Positions 17,120-26,218 of a stretch of DNA of 64,000 bases are shown here, in pieces; the first letter of the stretch is position 1; every line of letters begins with the position of its first letter. This DNA is from Allobosea sp. (GTDB lineage: Bacteria > Pseudomonadota > Alphaproteobacteria > Rhizobiales > Kaistiaceae): positions 1-64,000 of the forward strand of contig JAFKFV010000025.1 in NCBI GenBank assembly GCA_017307955.1. Direction: 5' to 3'. The notes beneath the pieces are model-generated. The model did not search any database and had not been told where the DNA came from. It saw only the letters and a program-made list of their open reading frames with translations. A program made the translations under genes and the position numbers.

Positions 17120-18414
17120 CAGTAGCTTTCCGCCGCCTTCGCCTCGATGGCGGCCGTGACCGCGTCGATATTGGCGTCGCTCGGATCCTGCAGGAACTTC
17201 TGCAGCTGCACGCGATACTCGTCGACGAGATCGCCGGGCAGCAGGTCGCCGAGCACGAATTGCGGCTGCGACTTCATCACCGCGTCGACGGCGATCTTGG
17301 TCACGGGGCCATAGAGCGAGGGATCGACCTTGTTGCTCGACGAGGCGAGGCCGTGCTTGGCGACGATGTTGGCCGCCTCGGCGGTGCCGAGCCAGCCGAG
17401 GAAGGCGTCGGCCGCAGCCGGGTTGCCGCCGGACGAGAGCGAGACGAATTCCTTGGAATCGACGCTGGTCGTGTCGTCATGGCCCATGCCGAGGGCCGGG
17501 AACTGGAAGATCGAGTAGTCGGTGCCTTCGGTCAGGCCGTAATCCGTCTTGGCGACGGTGTTGACCCACATGCCGATCAGCTCGTAGCCGGCCGTGCCGC
17601 TCTTCAGGACGCGCTCGGCGGCGTTGTCCCAGTCGGTGGCGAGCATCAGCGTCGCCTCGCCGCAGCAATTGGCCTGCAGCAGCTCGGCATATTTCTTGAG
17701 CGCCGTCTTCACGACCGGATCGGTCCACGGGATCTCGTGGCGGGCGAGCTTCGCCGCCGTCTCGGTGCCGGCGGTGCGCAGGAGCAGCGTCTCGAACCAC
17801 TCGGTATGGGCCCAGACCTTGGCCGGAACCGCGATCGGCACCACGCCGGCGCCGTTCAGCTTGGCGAAGCCGGCCTTGAAATCGTCCCAGCTGGTGGCGG
17901 GCGCCTCGATGCCGGCCTTCTTCAGCGTGTCGGGGCGATAGAAGAGCGCGCTGCGGTCGCCGAAGGTGTATGTGACGCCATAGGTGACGCCGTCGAGCTG
18001 GCCGAGCTGGCGCCAGCCGTCGCCGATATTCTCGCCCCACTTGCCCGCGTCCCACTGGGCGTCGAGCGCGCGCAGCATGCCGGCATCGGCCAGTTCCTTG
18101 CGGAAGGCCGGCCAGGTGTTGACGAGCAGATCCGCCTTCTCGCCGCCGAGCAGCGCCGTGCGGATCGCGCCGCGCTGGTCGCCCTGGACGGTGAGGTCGG
18201 CATTCTTGAAGGTGACCTTCGGATATTTGGCGGTGAAGCCCGCCTCCAGATCCTTGATGAGCTCGAGTTCCGAGCCCGATGCCCAGTTGAGCAGCACGAG
18301 ATCGCCGCTCACTTCCTCAGCCCTGGCACCTGGAACGAGCGCCGCCGAAAGGGCGATGCCAGCGCCGAGGGCAAGCAGGGTCCGCCCGATCACGGGCTTC
18401 TTGCTCCACATCAT
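17119..18414 (-). CDS. Extracellular sugar-binding protein (ABC transporter)
   Basis: A 431-residue periplasmic solute-binding protein of family 1. A Sec leader is clear (MMWSKKPVIGRTLLALGAGI..., cleavage after GARA). The mature part shows LVLLNWASGSELELIKDLEAGF, YPKVTFKNADL, WPAFRKELADAG, YGVTYTFGDRSALFYR, and WFETLLLRTAG. The start is the first of two adjacent ATG codons, preceded by GGGAGGAATC. It heads the operon with the two permeases and the GHL6 glycosidase. A LacI-type operator lies 38-62 bases upstream. Confidence 0.92.
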   Translation of the reverse strand: MMWSKKPVIGRTLLALGAGIALSAALVPGARAEEVSGDLVLLNWASGSELELIKDLEAGFTAKYPKVTFKNADLTVQGDQRGAIRTALLGGEKADLLVNTWPAFRKELADAGMLRALDAQWDAGKWGENIGDGWRQLGQLDGVTYGVTYTFGDRSALFYRPDTLKKAGIEAPATSWDDFKAGFAKLNGAGVVPIAVPAKVWAHTEWFETLLLRTAGTETAAKLARHEIPWTDPVVKTALKKYAELLQANCCGEATLMLATDWDNAAERVLKSGTAGYELIGMWVNTVAKTDYGLTEGTDYSIFQFPALGMGHDDTTSVDSKEFVSLSSGGNPAAADAFLGWLGTAEAANIVAKHGLASSSNKVDPSLYGPVTKIAVDAVMKSQPQFVLGDLLPGDLVDEYRVQLQKFLQDPSDANIDAVTAAIEAKAAESY

Positions 18415-18451
18415 GATTCCTCCCAAGAATCCGTTTGGCCGGTGGCGTCAC

Positions 18452-18476
18452 CAACCAAAATGAATCGTTATCAACT
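18452..18476 (-). promoter_or_regulatory. Operator 3 of the putative fucose LacI regulon
   Basis: On the minus strand the site reads AGTTGATAACGATTCATTTT and continues GGTTG. Compared with the palindrome at 9783 and its flank, it matches almost throughout if one base is missing from the right half (AGTTGATA-CGAT, then TCA-TTTGGTTG). It lies upstream of the binding-protein gene. The shared flanking TTTGGTTG argues for common descent rather than chance. Confidence 0.6.
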
Positions 18477-18999
18477 TAAGTGCCGTTTTGGAAGCCCTGT
18501 TGACGATTTGGGATGCGCGGAGGCCGTTGGTGGAGGGGTAGGCGGTGCCGGTGTCTTCCGCTTTTCCCAGCGGGAGAAGGGACGGGCGGCGGCGTGCAGC
18601 CGAGGATTGACCGTTGATCGCATGCATTGCCGCAGATCGGCATCGCTCTTCTGCGGGCAGTCCTCACACTATCGGAGCAACGCAGGTCGATGAGATTTGG
18701 GAGCAAATTGAAACAAGTCTCGAATAACCGGCGGGACAAAGCTGCAACGGCCGGCGAATGTACGAATAAGGCGGCCCGCACATAGTGCGATTCCCGATAA
18801 GTGCCGGTTGCCCGGCGAGATCGCCGCCTCTTTGCTACCCATGCCTGCGGAACGCATGCTAGAACGGCCAAGCTCAGGATTCGTTGTTGGCCTGAGGCGG
18901 TAGGGGCGTAGCGGATTGGTCCAGTGCGCTCCGGGCGGAAGCTGAGGCGCCCGGCCGACCGCCCATCGGGTCCAGCGGCCACACACCGGACCCCCGCCG
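18477..18999. other. Intergenic region with a small REP-like hairpin
   Basis: About 520 bases without a convincing gene between two divergent operons, so it should hold promoters for both. CTTTTCCC (18561-18568) and GGGAGAAG (18572-18579) form a short hairpin of the kind dispersed in rhizobial genomes. The 16 bases CGGTGCCGGTGTCTTC just before it (18543-18558) recur exactly at 59696-59711, another long intergenic stretch. Confidence 0.4.
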
Positions 19000-19347
19000 A
19001 TGCGCGACGCCGCAGATGCCAGCCTTCATCCGAAAGCCCCGCCTTCCGGCGCGCCGCTACTGCGCAGGTTCGGCCCTCCCGTCCTGAGGCTCGGCCCGCC
19101 GGCTGTGATGAGCCTCGTGCTGTCGGGCTGCGATGTCTCGGCAGGCGCGCCATCGCTGGCGCTGTTCGGGGCCTATTTCCCGTCCTGGCTCGCCTGCGCG
19201 CTGGCCGGCATCCTCGGCGCCGTGCTCGTCCGGCTGGTGTTCATCCCGCTCGGGCTGGACGACATGCTCCCGGTGCGCCTTCCGGTCTATGTCGCGATCG
19301 CCGCCGCGATCGGCTTCCTGGTCTCGCTGCTCGGCTTCGGGAGATAG
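19000..19347 (+). CDS. ytcA: YtcA-family small membrane lipoprotein
   Basis: Up to 115 residues. A lipobox (LVLSGC) precedes SLALFGAYFPSWLACALAGIL, and a second hydrophobic helix ends it (VYVAIAAAIGFLVSLLGFG); both are hallmarks of YtcA. In Escherichia coli the same small gene precedes mdtN-mdtO-mdtP, and here too the next three genes are of that type. Its function is unknown; it presumably assists the efflux complex. Start uncertain: ATG at 19000 gives a long polar lead, while MSLVLSGC at 19108 is too short for a full signal peptide. It ends three bases before the next gene. Confidence 0.75.
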   Translation: MRDAADASLHPKAPPSGAPLLRRFGPPVLRLGPPAVMSLVLSGCDVSAGAPSLALFGAYFPSWLACALAGILGAVLVRLVFIPLGLDDMLPVRLPVYVAIAAAIGFLVSLLGFGR

Positions 19348-19350
19348 CGG

Positions 19351-20400
19351 GTGCAGGGAAAGGGCCGAAGCCTCGCCAAGCGCATCATCGGCATCGCCGT
19401 CTCGCTCGCCGTGATCGTCGCGGCGCTCATTCTCGGCCGCGATTATCTGGAGCGCGCCGATCGCAATCCGCTGTCGCAGGATGCGATCCTGACCGCCAAT
19501 GTCGCGCGGATCGCCTCGGCGGTGCCGGGCCGCATCGCGACCATCGACGTCGCCGAGAATGGTTCGGTCAGGAAGGGCGATCTCCTCTTCTCGCTGGAAG
19601 CCGAGCCCTACCGGCTGGCGGTGGAACAGGCGCGCGCCGATCTCGCCATCGCCGAGGCCGGCCTCGCCGACCAGCAGCGCACCGAGGCGGCGGAGCGCAC
19701 CAATGCCGTCATCGCCTCGGAACAGGTGACCCGCGCCGAGCAGAATCTCGACCTCGCGACGCAGACGCTGGCGCGGCTGCAGCAATTGCGGCCGAAGGGC
19801 TATGTCAGTGCCCAGCAGGTGGACGATGCCGCCACGGCGCGGCGCGACGCGGAGGTCAGCCTCCGCCAGGCGAAGCTGCAGCAGGAGGCGGCCGAGCGGC
19901 TGGTCGGTAATCCCGCGGCGGCGGCGGCGCTGGTTGCCGCGCGCGAGGCGGCGCTCGCCATCGCCGAGCGCGCGCTGGCCGACACCGAGATCCGCGCGCC
20001 CTTCACCGGCAAGGTGGTGGGGCTCACCGTCTCGCCCGGCGATTACATCCTGACCGGGCAGTCGGTGTTCACGCTGGTCGACAGCGGCGCCTGGTTCGCC
20101 TCGGCCTCCTTCGTCGAGACAGAGCTCCCTTCAATTACGACGGGCGACTGCGCTACCCTCTATGCGCTGGCCGACCGGACGCTGCCGATCCGCGGCCGCG
20201 TCGAGGGCATCAGCTGGGGCGTCGCCTCCGAACAGGTCGTCAACCTGCCGATCGCGTTGCCGATCGTGCCGAAGAGCCTCGACTGGGTGCGCATCGCGCA
20301 GCGCTTCCCGGTCCGCATCCGCCTCATCGATCCGCCGGACGCGCTGATGCGTGTCGGCGCCTCCGCGACCGTGACGGTGCATCATGGCCAGAGCTGCTGA
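19351..20400 (+). CDS. mdtN: HlyD-family periplasmic adaptor subunit, MdtN type
   Basis: A 349-residue membrane-fusion protein with one N-terminal anchor (IIGIAVSLAVIVAALILGRDY). The first half-lipoyl region is ANVARIASAVPGRIATIDVAENGSVRKGDLLFSLE. A long helical hairpin follows (about residues 85-205: EQARADLAIAEAGLADQQ), then the second lipoyl half (ALADTEIRAPFTGKVVGLTVSPGDYI) and the beta-barrel. It links an inner-membrane FUSC pump to the outer-membrane channel encoded downstream. The start is a GTG three bases after the YtcA stop, and it overlaps the FUSC gene by 17 bases. Confidence 0.9.
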   Translation: MQGKGRSLAKRIIGIAVSLAVIVAALILGRDYLERADRNPLSQDAILTANVARIASAVPGRIATIDVAENGSVRKGDLLFSLEAEPYRLAVEQARADLAIAEAGLADQQRTEAAERTNAVIASEQVTRAEQNLDLATQTLARLQQLRPKGYVSAQQVDDAATARRDAEVSLRQAKLQQEAAERLVGNPAAAAALVAAREAALAIAERALADTEIRAPFTGKVVGLTVSPGDYILTGQSVFTLVDSGAWFASASFVETELPSITTGDCATLYALADRTLPIRGRVEGISWGVASEQVVNLPIALPIVPKSLDWVRIAQRFPVRIRLIDPPDALMRVGASATVTVHHGQSC

Positions 20401-22264
20401 GGCCGCCGCGCCGCCGATCGGCTGGGGTCCCATCGGGCGGCAGGTGATCGCCGACCTGATGCCGCTGCCGGGCCGGCTCGCGCTGACCTGGCGGGTCGCG
20501 CTGCTCGTCGCGCTCGTCGCCGGCGTCGCGATGCTCTACCGGATCCCGGAATCGGCCATCGGCTGCTATCTCATCATCTTCCTCGCCCGCCCGAACGGGG
20601 CGGAGGGCGTCGGGCAGGCGATCGGCATCATCGTCCTCGCCAGCATCGTCGTCGTCGCGATGGCGCCGCTCATCCAGTTCTCGGCGGAATCGGCGCTCAT
20701 CCGCCTCGTCATCATGGCGGCGATGGCTTTCCTGTTCGTCTTTCTCGGCGCCGCGACGCAGCTCGGCGAGCAGGGCTCGATCGTCGGCCTCGTCATCGTC
20801 TACATCCTGTCGCTGGTCGACCGCGTGCCGGCCGGCGAGATCGTGACGCGCGGCCTGCTCTATGCCTGGCAGATGGCCTGCGTCCCGATGGCGATGATGA
20901 TCGCCTTCAATCTCGTGCTCGGCGCCTCGCCGCACCGGTTGCTGAAGGAGATGGTCGAGCGGCGGCTGCGCATTGCCGCGTCGGCGCTGGAAGGGGAGGG
21001 CGAGGCGCTCGACGCGGAACTCGCCGAGGGCAATGCCGAGGTGGCGAAGCGCGCGCAGCTCGCCGGCCTCTTCCACACCGCGCCGCGCGAGCGGGTGCGC
21101 TGGCTCTCCGGCGCCGCCATGAACGGCTACCGCCTGTTGCTCCTCGTCGCCGCGCTGCCGCGCGAGGCAGGCGAGACGGTCCGTGCAAGCCTTGCCGCGC
21201 GCTGCCGCGCCGCCGCCGACGCGGTCCGCGCCGGCGAGCGGCCCGCTGCCGAACCGCCATCAGCCGAGGGCGACGGCGTCGCGCGGATGATCGGGGCCTC
21301 GCTGGACGGTTTCGCGAAAGACGATGGCGGGACCGTAGCGAAGCCGCTGGCGCCGCCCTTCCTCGCGCCCGACGCCTTCACCAATCCCGACTATCAGCGC
21401 TATGCGCTGAAGACGGCCGCGGCGGCGATGACCTGCTATCTCATCTATTCGCTGCTCGACTGGCCGGGCATCAGCACGGCGATGGTGACCTGCTTCGTCG
21501 CGGCGCTCGGCACGACGGCGGAGACGGTGCACAAGCTGGCGCTGCGCATCGGCGGCTGCCTCATCGGCGCGGCGATGGGCTTCCTGTCGATCCTCTTCAT
21601 CATCCCGCATCTGGAATCGGTCGGCGGGCTGATGGCGCTGGTCTTCTGCGCCATCCTGCCGGCGGCCTGGGTCTCGACCGGCAACGAGCGCATCTCCTAT
21701 GCCGGCGTGCAGATCGGCCTCGCCTTCCTGCTGACGATTCTGAACGGTTTCGGCCCCGATCTCAGCATGGACTCGGGCCGCGACCGCATCATCGGCATCC
21801 TGCTCGGCAATCTCGTCGTCTATCTCTATTTCACCGGCCTGTGGTCGAAGAGCGCCGCCGAAGAGGCGCGCGAGCGGCTCGCCCGCATGTTGACCGCTTT
21901 GTCCCGCCTCGCCGCCCTCGACCCGGACGCGCGCGGCGCGGCGCTCGCCGAGGCCGAGACGGTGGCGACCGAGGCGGAGAAGGCGCGCGAGCAGCTGGCG
22001 CTCCTGCCCTTCGAGCCGGCTTCGCGCCGCCCGGAGGCGAGCCGCATCGCCGCTGCGCTCCAGCTTCTCGCCGAGGCGCGGGCGCTGCTGCCGGAGCTCA
22101 TGGTCGCCCCAGGCGCCGATGCTGCGGCCTCCGGGCGCCTCGCGGCGGTCGCTGCCCGGCTCGGCGGCGCGGATCGCCCCGGGCCGCCGACGCCTGATGG
22201 CACGGCGGACGCGCCGGACGGCGCCATCGCGCGCATCGAAACGCTCGCAGCGGGGCTCGCATGA
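20384..22264 (+). CDS. mdtO: FUSC-family aromatic acid/antibiotic efflux protein, MdtO type
   Basis: A 626-residue inner-membrane protein of the FUSC (fusaric acid resistance/AaeB) family. Two halves each carry a cluster of predicted helices: about 25-180 (LTWRVALLVALVAGVAMLYRI, LIRLVIMAAMAFLFVFLG) and about 335-490 (YALKTAAAAMTCYLIYSLLDWPGISTAMVTCFVAALGT). A cytoplasmic linker joins them and a long Ala-rich helical tail ends the protein. The FUSC signature around LRIGGCLIGAAMG is present. It works with the adaptor and outer-membrane genes on either side; exported compounds are probably aromatic acids or similar xenobiotics. Confidence 0.9.
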   Translation: MARAAEAAAPPIGWGPIGRQVIADLMPLPGRLALTWRVALLVALVAGVAMLYRIPESAIGCYLIIFLARPNGAEGVGQAIGIIVLASIVVVAMAPLIQFSAESALIRLVIMAAMAFLFVFLGAATQLGEQGSIVGLVIVYILSLVDRVPAGEIVTRGLLYAWQMACVPMAMMIAFNLVLGASPHRLLKEMVERRLRIAASALEGEGEALDAELAEGNAEVAKRAQLAGLFHTAPRERVRWLSGAAMNGYRLLLLVAALPREAGETVRASLAARCRAAADAVRAGERPAAEPPSAEGDGVARMIGASLDGFAKDDGGTVAKPLAPPFLAPDAFTNPDYQRYALKTAAAAMTCYLIYSLLDWPGISTAMVTCFVAALGTTAETVHKLALRIGGCLIGAAMGFLSILFIIPHLESVGGLMALVFCAILPAAWVSTGNERISYAGVQIGLAFLLTILNGFGPDLSMDSGRDRIIGILLGNLVVYLYFTGLWSKSAAEEARERLARMLTALSRLAALDPDARGAALAEAETVATEAEKAREQLALLPFEPASRRPEASRIAAALQLLAEARALLPELMVAPGADAAASGRLAAVAARLGGADRPGPPTPDGTADAPDGAIARIETLAAGLA

Positions 22265-23748
22265 CACATCGCGCAGCCCTTTCGCTCCTCCTCGTCCTGG
22301 CGACGGCGCTCTCGGCCTGCACTTCGCAGATGCTGGCCGAGGCGCCGGCCGATCCGGCGCAGCCCTGGACGCCGCCGGCGAGCGCCGGCGCCGCGCCCGT
22401 CGATGGCTATGGCGTGGCGCCGCGCCCGGAAGTGGCGGTGCTGCAGCCAACGCCCGGCATCGACGCGAAGAAGACCTACGGCCTCGCCGAACTCATCGAT
22501 ATCGCGCAGAGCGAGAACCCGCTGACGCGCCTCGCCTGGCAGCAGGCGCGGCAGGCGGCGCTCGCGGCCGGCATGGTCGAGGCGACCTATCTCCCCTTCA
22601 TCGCCGTCAATGTCATCGCCGGCCAGCAGCGCGTGGCGCAGCCCTTGCCGGTCTCGATCGGCAGCCAGGATTCGGTGACGACCACCGTCGAAGGCGTGTC
22701 GCCGCAGATCGCGCTGCAATGGCTGTTGTTCGATTTCGGCCAGCGCGGCGCGCTTCACAAGGCGGCGAAGCTCAATGCCGACGCCGCCAATGTGCTGTTC
22801 AACGGCGCGCACCAGAAGATCATCTACGACGTCACGCGCACTTATCTCCTCTATGGCGCGGCGCGGAGCCGCGTGCGCATCACCGCGCGCAACCTCGCCA
22901 ACTCCGTCGCCATCGAGGCGGCGGCGAAGGCGCGGGTCGACAAGGGCGTCGGAACGACGGTGGAACTGGCGCAGGCGCGGCAGGCGGTGGCGCAGGCGCG
23001 CTTCGGCCATGTCCAGGCCGAGGGCGCCGAGAAGGATGCCTATCAGGCGCTGCTCGCCGCCATCGGCCTCTCGCCGATGACCGTGATCAAGGTCCGCGAG
23101 CCGTCGGGACGGCAGCTCCCTGCCGATCTCGGCCGGCCGACCGAGGAGGCGATCCGCACCGCGCTCGCGAGGCGCCCGGACGTGCTCGCCAGCTATTCCG
23201 CGATGAAGGCGAGCGAGGCCGGCATCAAGGCGGCAGAGGCGGAGTTCCTGCCCAAGGTCTATCTCGGCGCCATCGCGGCGACGGGCGACAACGACCTTTC
23301 GGCGAGCGGGCTGCCGACCATCGGCCAGCAGGCTTCGGCGACGGGCGTCGTGGTCGGCGCCACCATGCCGATCTTCGATGGCGGGTTCAGGAAGGCGCAG
23401 CTCGAGAGCGCGAAATCGCTCGCCGCCGCCAGCGCCGCCACCTTCCAGAAGACGCGTGACGCCGCTGCCCGCGAGATCGTCGTCGGCGCCGATGCGCTGC
23501 GCTCGGCGCTCGCCTCCTGGCGCGCCGCCTCGGCGCTGACGCGCGCCGCCGGCGTCACCTATGACGCGGCCTTCGAAGCCTACAAGGCCGGCGTCGGCGA
23601 CATCACCACGGCAACGGCCGCCGATACGGGGCTGATGACGGCCCGGCTCTCGGAGATCGATGCCTATACCGCCTCGATGGTGGCGGCCGCCAATCTCGCT
23701 TTCGTGCTCGGCGCCATGACCTCCGTCGACGCCGCGGGCGCGCGCTAG
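22261..23748 (+). CDS. mdtP: TolC/NodT-family outer-membrane efflux lipoprotein, MdtP type
   Basis: A 495-residue outer-membrane channel. The lipoprotein signal is explicit (LSLLLVLATALSAC, lipidated Cys about residue 20). Paired outer-membrane-efflux repeats follow, with TRLAWQQARQAALAAGMVEATYLPF, LQWLLFDFGQRGALHKAAKLNADAANVLFNGAHQK, and later LPKVYLGAIAATGDND and GATMPIFDGGFRKAQLESAK. It starts inside the last codons of the FUSC gene (ATGA overlap), completing a ytcA-mdtN-mdtO-mdtP-like operon. Confidence 0.92.
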   Translation: MTHRAALSLLLVLATALSACTSQMLAEAPADPAQPWTPPASAGAAPVDGYGVAPRPEVAVLQPTPGIDAKKTYGLAELIDIAQSENPLTRLAWQQARQAALAAGMVEATYLPFIAVNVIAGQQRVAQPLPVSIGSQDSVTTTVEGVSPQIALQWLLFDFGQRGALHKAAKLNADAANVLFNGAHQKIIYDVTRTYLLYGAARSRVRITARNLANSVAIEAAAKARVDKGVGTTVELAQARQAVAQARFGHVQAEGAEKDAYQALLAAIGLSPMTVIKVREPSGRQLPADLGRPTEEAIRTALARRPDVLASYSAMKASEAGIKAAEAEFLPKVYLGAIAATGDNDLSASGLPTIGQQASATGVVVGATMPIFDGGFRKAQLESAKSLAAASAATFQKTRDAAAREIVVGADALRSALASWRAASALTRAAGVTYDAAFEAYKAGVGDITTATAADTGLMTARLSEIDAYTASMVAAANLAFVLGAMTSVDAAGAR

Positions 23749-23783
23749 CAGCTTTTTGCAGTCAACAGGGGAGACCGAAGGCA

Positions 23784-24896
23784 ATGTGCACCTCGCTCGG
23801 CTACCGGGATGCCGCCGGCAAGGCCTATTACGGCCGCACGCTGGAGCTGACCACCGACCTGCCCTATCAGGTGACCTTCTTCCCGGCCGGCTTCGAGAGC
23901 ATTTCGGAGGTCGAGGGTCATCCGAAGCTGGCGCTGACCTCGCGCCACGATGTCATCGCGGTCACGATGCCTTACCGCCTGCCGACGCCCGAGGCGCCGC
24001 TCGGCCTCGGCGACCTGAAGGTGCTGGAAGGGCTCAACGACAAGGGCCTCACCTTCAGCCTCCTCTCCTATCCGGAGGCGGGCGGCAGCCAGAAGCCGGT
24101 CGAGATGACCAGGGCGGTGCTTTCGGCCTCCGATCTCGGCCTCTGGGCGCTCGGCCAGTTCGCCACCACCGCCGAGGTCAAGGCGGCGCTGGAGGCGCAG
24201 CCGGTGATGCTGCTGCCGCTGGCGCTGCTCGGCGGCGTCGTGTCGCCGTTCCATTATGTCGTGCATGACGCGAGCGGCGCCTCGATCGTCCTCGAATTCG
24301 ACCATGGCGCGATGAGCGTCTACGACAACCCGGTCGGCGTCATGACCAACGGGCCGAAATTCGACTGGCACCTGACCAATCTCGGCAATTACAGCTTCCT
24401 GTCGAATGTCGACAAGTCGGCCGGCTCCTTCGGCGGCCTCAAGGTGCGGCAGCCCGATTCCGGCATCGCCACGCAGGGCCTGCCCTCGTCGAGCACCTCG
24501 GTCGGCCGCTTCGTCCGCGCCGCCTATTATGCCGAGTTCACCGAGAAGGCGGCGACGCCCGACCTCGCGATACAGACGCTGGCGCATATCCTCAACACCT
24601 TCGACCGGCCGCGTGGCGTCTCGATCGACTATCCGGATGGCTCGGGCGGCCATCTCGAGGTCGAGGGCCTCGCCGAGACCGGCAATACGCCCTATGCGAC
24701 CGAGTTCACCTGCTGGACGAGCCTCTCCGATCTCGACCGCAAGCGCTTCTATGTCCGCGACTATCGTGCGCTGAACTATGTCGGCTTCGACCTCGCCGCC
24801 GTCGCGGCCGGCAAGCGCCCGGCATCGCTGCCGCTCACGCATTTCACCGCCGGCGGCGCCGACGGATCGGCGCAGCTTCTCGGCAAGGCTGGCTGA
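23784..24896 (+). CDS. Choloylglycine hydrolase-family linear amide hydrolase
   Basis: A 370-residue Ntn-fold amidase. After removal of Met1, Cys2 becomes the nucleophile (MCTSLGYRDAAGKAYYGRTLELTTDLPY), with the family Arg/Glu stretch GRTLEL. Later conserved parts include LEGLNDKGLTFSLLSYPEAG, HYVVHDASGASIVLEFDHGAMSVYDNPVGVMTNGPKFDWHLTNL with the expected Asn-Gly, and AYYAEFTEKA. There is no leader peptide. Related enzymes cleave bile salts, penicillin V or acyl-homoserine lactones. It lies 35 bases after the efflux operon and may be co-transcribed; the natural substrate is unknown. Confidence 0.9.
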   Translation: MCTSLGYRDAAGKAYYGRTLELTTDLPYQVTFFPAGFESISEVEGHPKLALTSRHDVIAVTMPYRLPTPEAPLGLGDLKVLEGLNDKGLTFSLLSYPEAGGSQKPVEMTRAVLSASDLGLWALGQFATTAEVKAALEAQPVMLLPLALLGGVVSPFHYVVHDASGASIVLEFDHGAMSVYDNPVGVMTNGPKFDWHLTNLGNYSFLSNVDKSAGSFGGLKVRQPDSGIATQGLPSSSTSVGRFVRAAYYAEFTEKAATPDLAIQTLAHILNTFDRPRGVSIDYPDGSGGHLEVEGLAETGNTPYATEFTCWTSLSDLDRKRFYVRDYRALNYVGFDLAAVAAGKRPASLPLTHFTAGGADGSAQLLGKAG

Positions 24897-24919
24897 AAGC
24901 GATGGCCGGCTGACGGCGT

Positions 24920-26152
24920 TCAGCCGAGCCAGACGATCCAGGCGGCGGCGAGGAGAAGCGTCGCCAGCGCCACCGGAACGCCGGCGCGGGCGAATTCGGC
25001 GAAGCCGACGACGATGCCGCGCCGCCCGCCCTGCTCGGCGACGATGATGCCGGCGAGGCTGCCGAAGATGACGGCATTGGACGAGAAGCCGGTGCCGAGT
25101 GCGATCGCGGCGCCGAGCGCCTCGGGATGGGCGGCGTTGCGGATGAAGGGCTCGACCAGCATCACCGCCGGATTGTTGCCGACGATGTTGGAGAGCACCG
25201 ACATCACGATCAGCATCGCGACCGGATGGTTGAGGTCGAGGCCGACATCGCGGAGGCCGGCGAGCAGCTGCTGCGGCAGTCCGGTCGCCGCCACCGCCGC
25301 ATTGACGATGAAGAGGCCGATCAGCAGGAGCAGCAGATCGCCGTCGACGCGGCGGATCAGCTTCTCCGAATCGACGCTGCGGCTGACGAGCAGGAAGCTG
25401 GCACCGAGCAGCGCGACCAGCATATGCGGGCGGTCGGTGGCGACGAAGGCGACGAGCACCGCCAGCGTCACGAGGCCGGCCTTGATCGCCTCGGCACGGT
25501 CGAGATCGACCGCTTCGGGCGGCGGCGCGGTGGCCTTTTGCGGCTCCGCGAGCGTCCAGCGGCCGCGATAGACGGCGACCAGCACCAGCCACACGACGGG
25601 CAGGCCGAGGATCGAGGGCAGCGCCGCGATGCTGAGGAAGCCGTTGAAGGAGAGGTTCAGAGCCTCGGCCGCGATCATGTTCTGCGGGCTGCCGATCAGC
25701 GTCGCGCTGGAGCCGACATTGGCCGCGAAGCAGAAGCCGAGCAGGAAGGGCAGCGGATTGAGCCGCCGCGCGAGGCAGATCTGGCAGAAGACCGGCGTCA
25801 TCGCGACCGCGACGACATCGTTGGTGAGCAGCGCCGAGAGGACGCCCGAGACGGCGATGATGACGGCGAGCAGCGCCTTCGGGCCGACGGAAAGCGCGCC
25901 GACCTTCGCAGCCGCGAAATCATAGAAGCCCGCGACGCCGAAGGCGGCCGAGATGACCATCAGCCCGAACAGGAGGCCGATGGTCCTGTAGTCAATCGCC
26001 GCCCAGGCATCCGGCGCCGAGATCAGCCCGAGCGCGATGAGCAGCATCGCGCCGACCAGCGCCGCGCCCGTCCGGTCGAGCCGGAAGAAGGGCAGGTGGC
26101 CGACGCCCATCGCCACATAGACGAGGACGAAGATGGTGAGCGTCAGGTCCAT
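24920..26152 (-). CDS. ArsB/NhaD-superfamily anion transporter (CitMHS/SLC13-like)
   Basis: A 410-residue inner-membrane protein with about ten to eleven hydrophobic helices, many ending in Gly-rich turns. Conserved positions include DYRTIGLLFGLMVISAAF, VSGVLSALLTNDVVAVAMTPV and FAANVGSSATLIGSPQNMIAAE, the paired re-entrant NxxT-type motifs of the ion-transporter superfamily. A second set is SNIVGNNPAVMLVEPFI. Candidate cargo includes dicarboxylates, sulfate or arsenite; no ars genes are near. It is convergent with the amidase gene. Confidence 0.87.
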   Translation of the reverse strand: MDLTLTIFVLVYVAMGVGHLPFFRLDRTGAALVGAMLLIALGLISAPDAWAAIDYRTIGLLFGLMVISAAFGVAGFYDFAAAKVGALSVGPKALLAVIIAVSGVLSALLTNDVVAVAMTPVFCQICLARRLNPLPFLLGFCFAANVGSSATLIGSPQNMIAAEALNLSFNGFLSIAALPSILGLPVVWLVLVAVYRGRWTLAEPQKATAPPPEAVDLDRAEAIKAGLVTLAVLVAFVATDRPHMLVALLGASFLLVSRSVDSEKLIRRVDGDLLLLLIGLFIVNAAVAATGLPQQLLAGLRDVGLDLNHPVAMLIVMSVLSNIVGNNPAVMLVEPFIRNAAHPEALGAAIALGTGFSSNAVIFGSLAGIIVAEQGGRRGIVVGFAEFARAGVPVALATLLLAAAWIVWLG

Positions 26153-26218
26153 GGGATCGCGGCCGGTTCCTCGTGTCCTAAAGGGGCGATTCGCCCCGCG
26201 ATCCCATTATCGTAGGCT

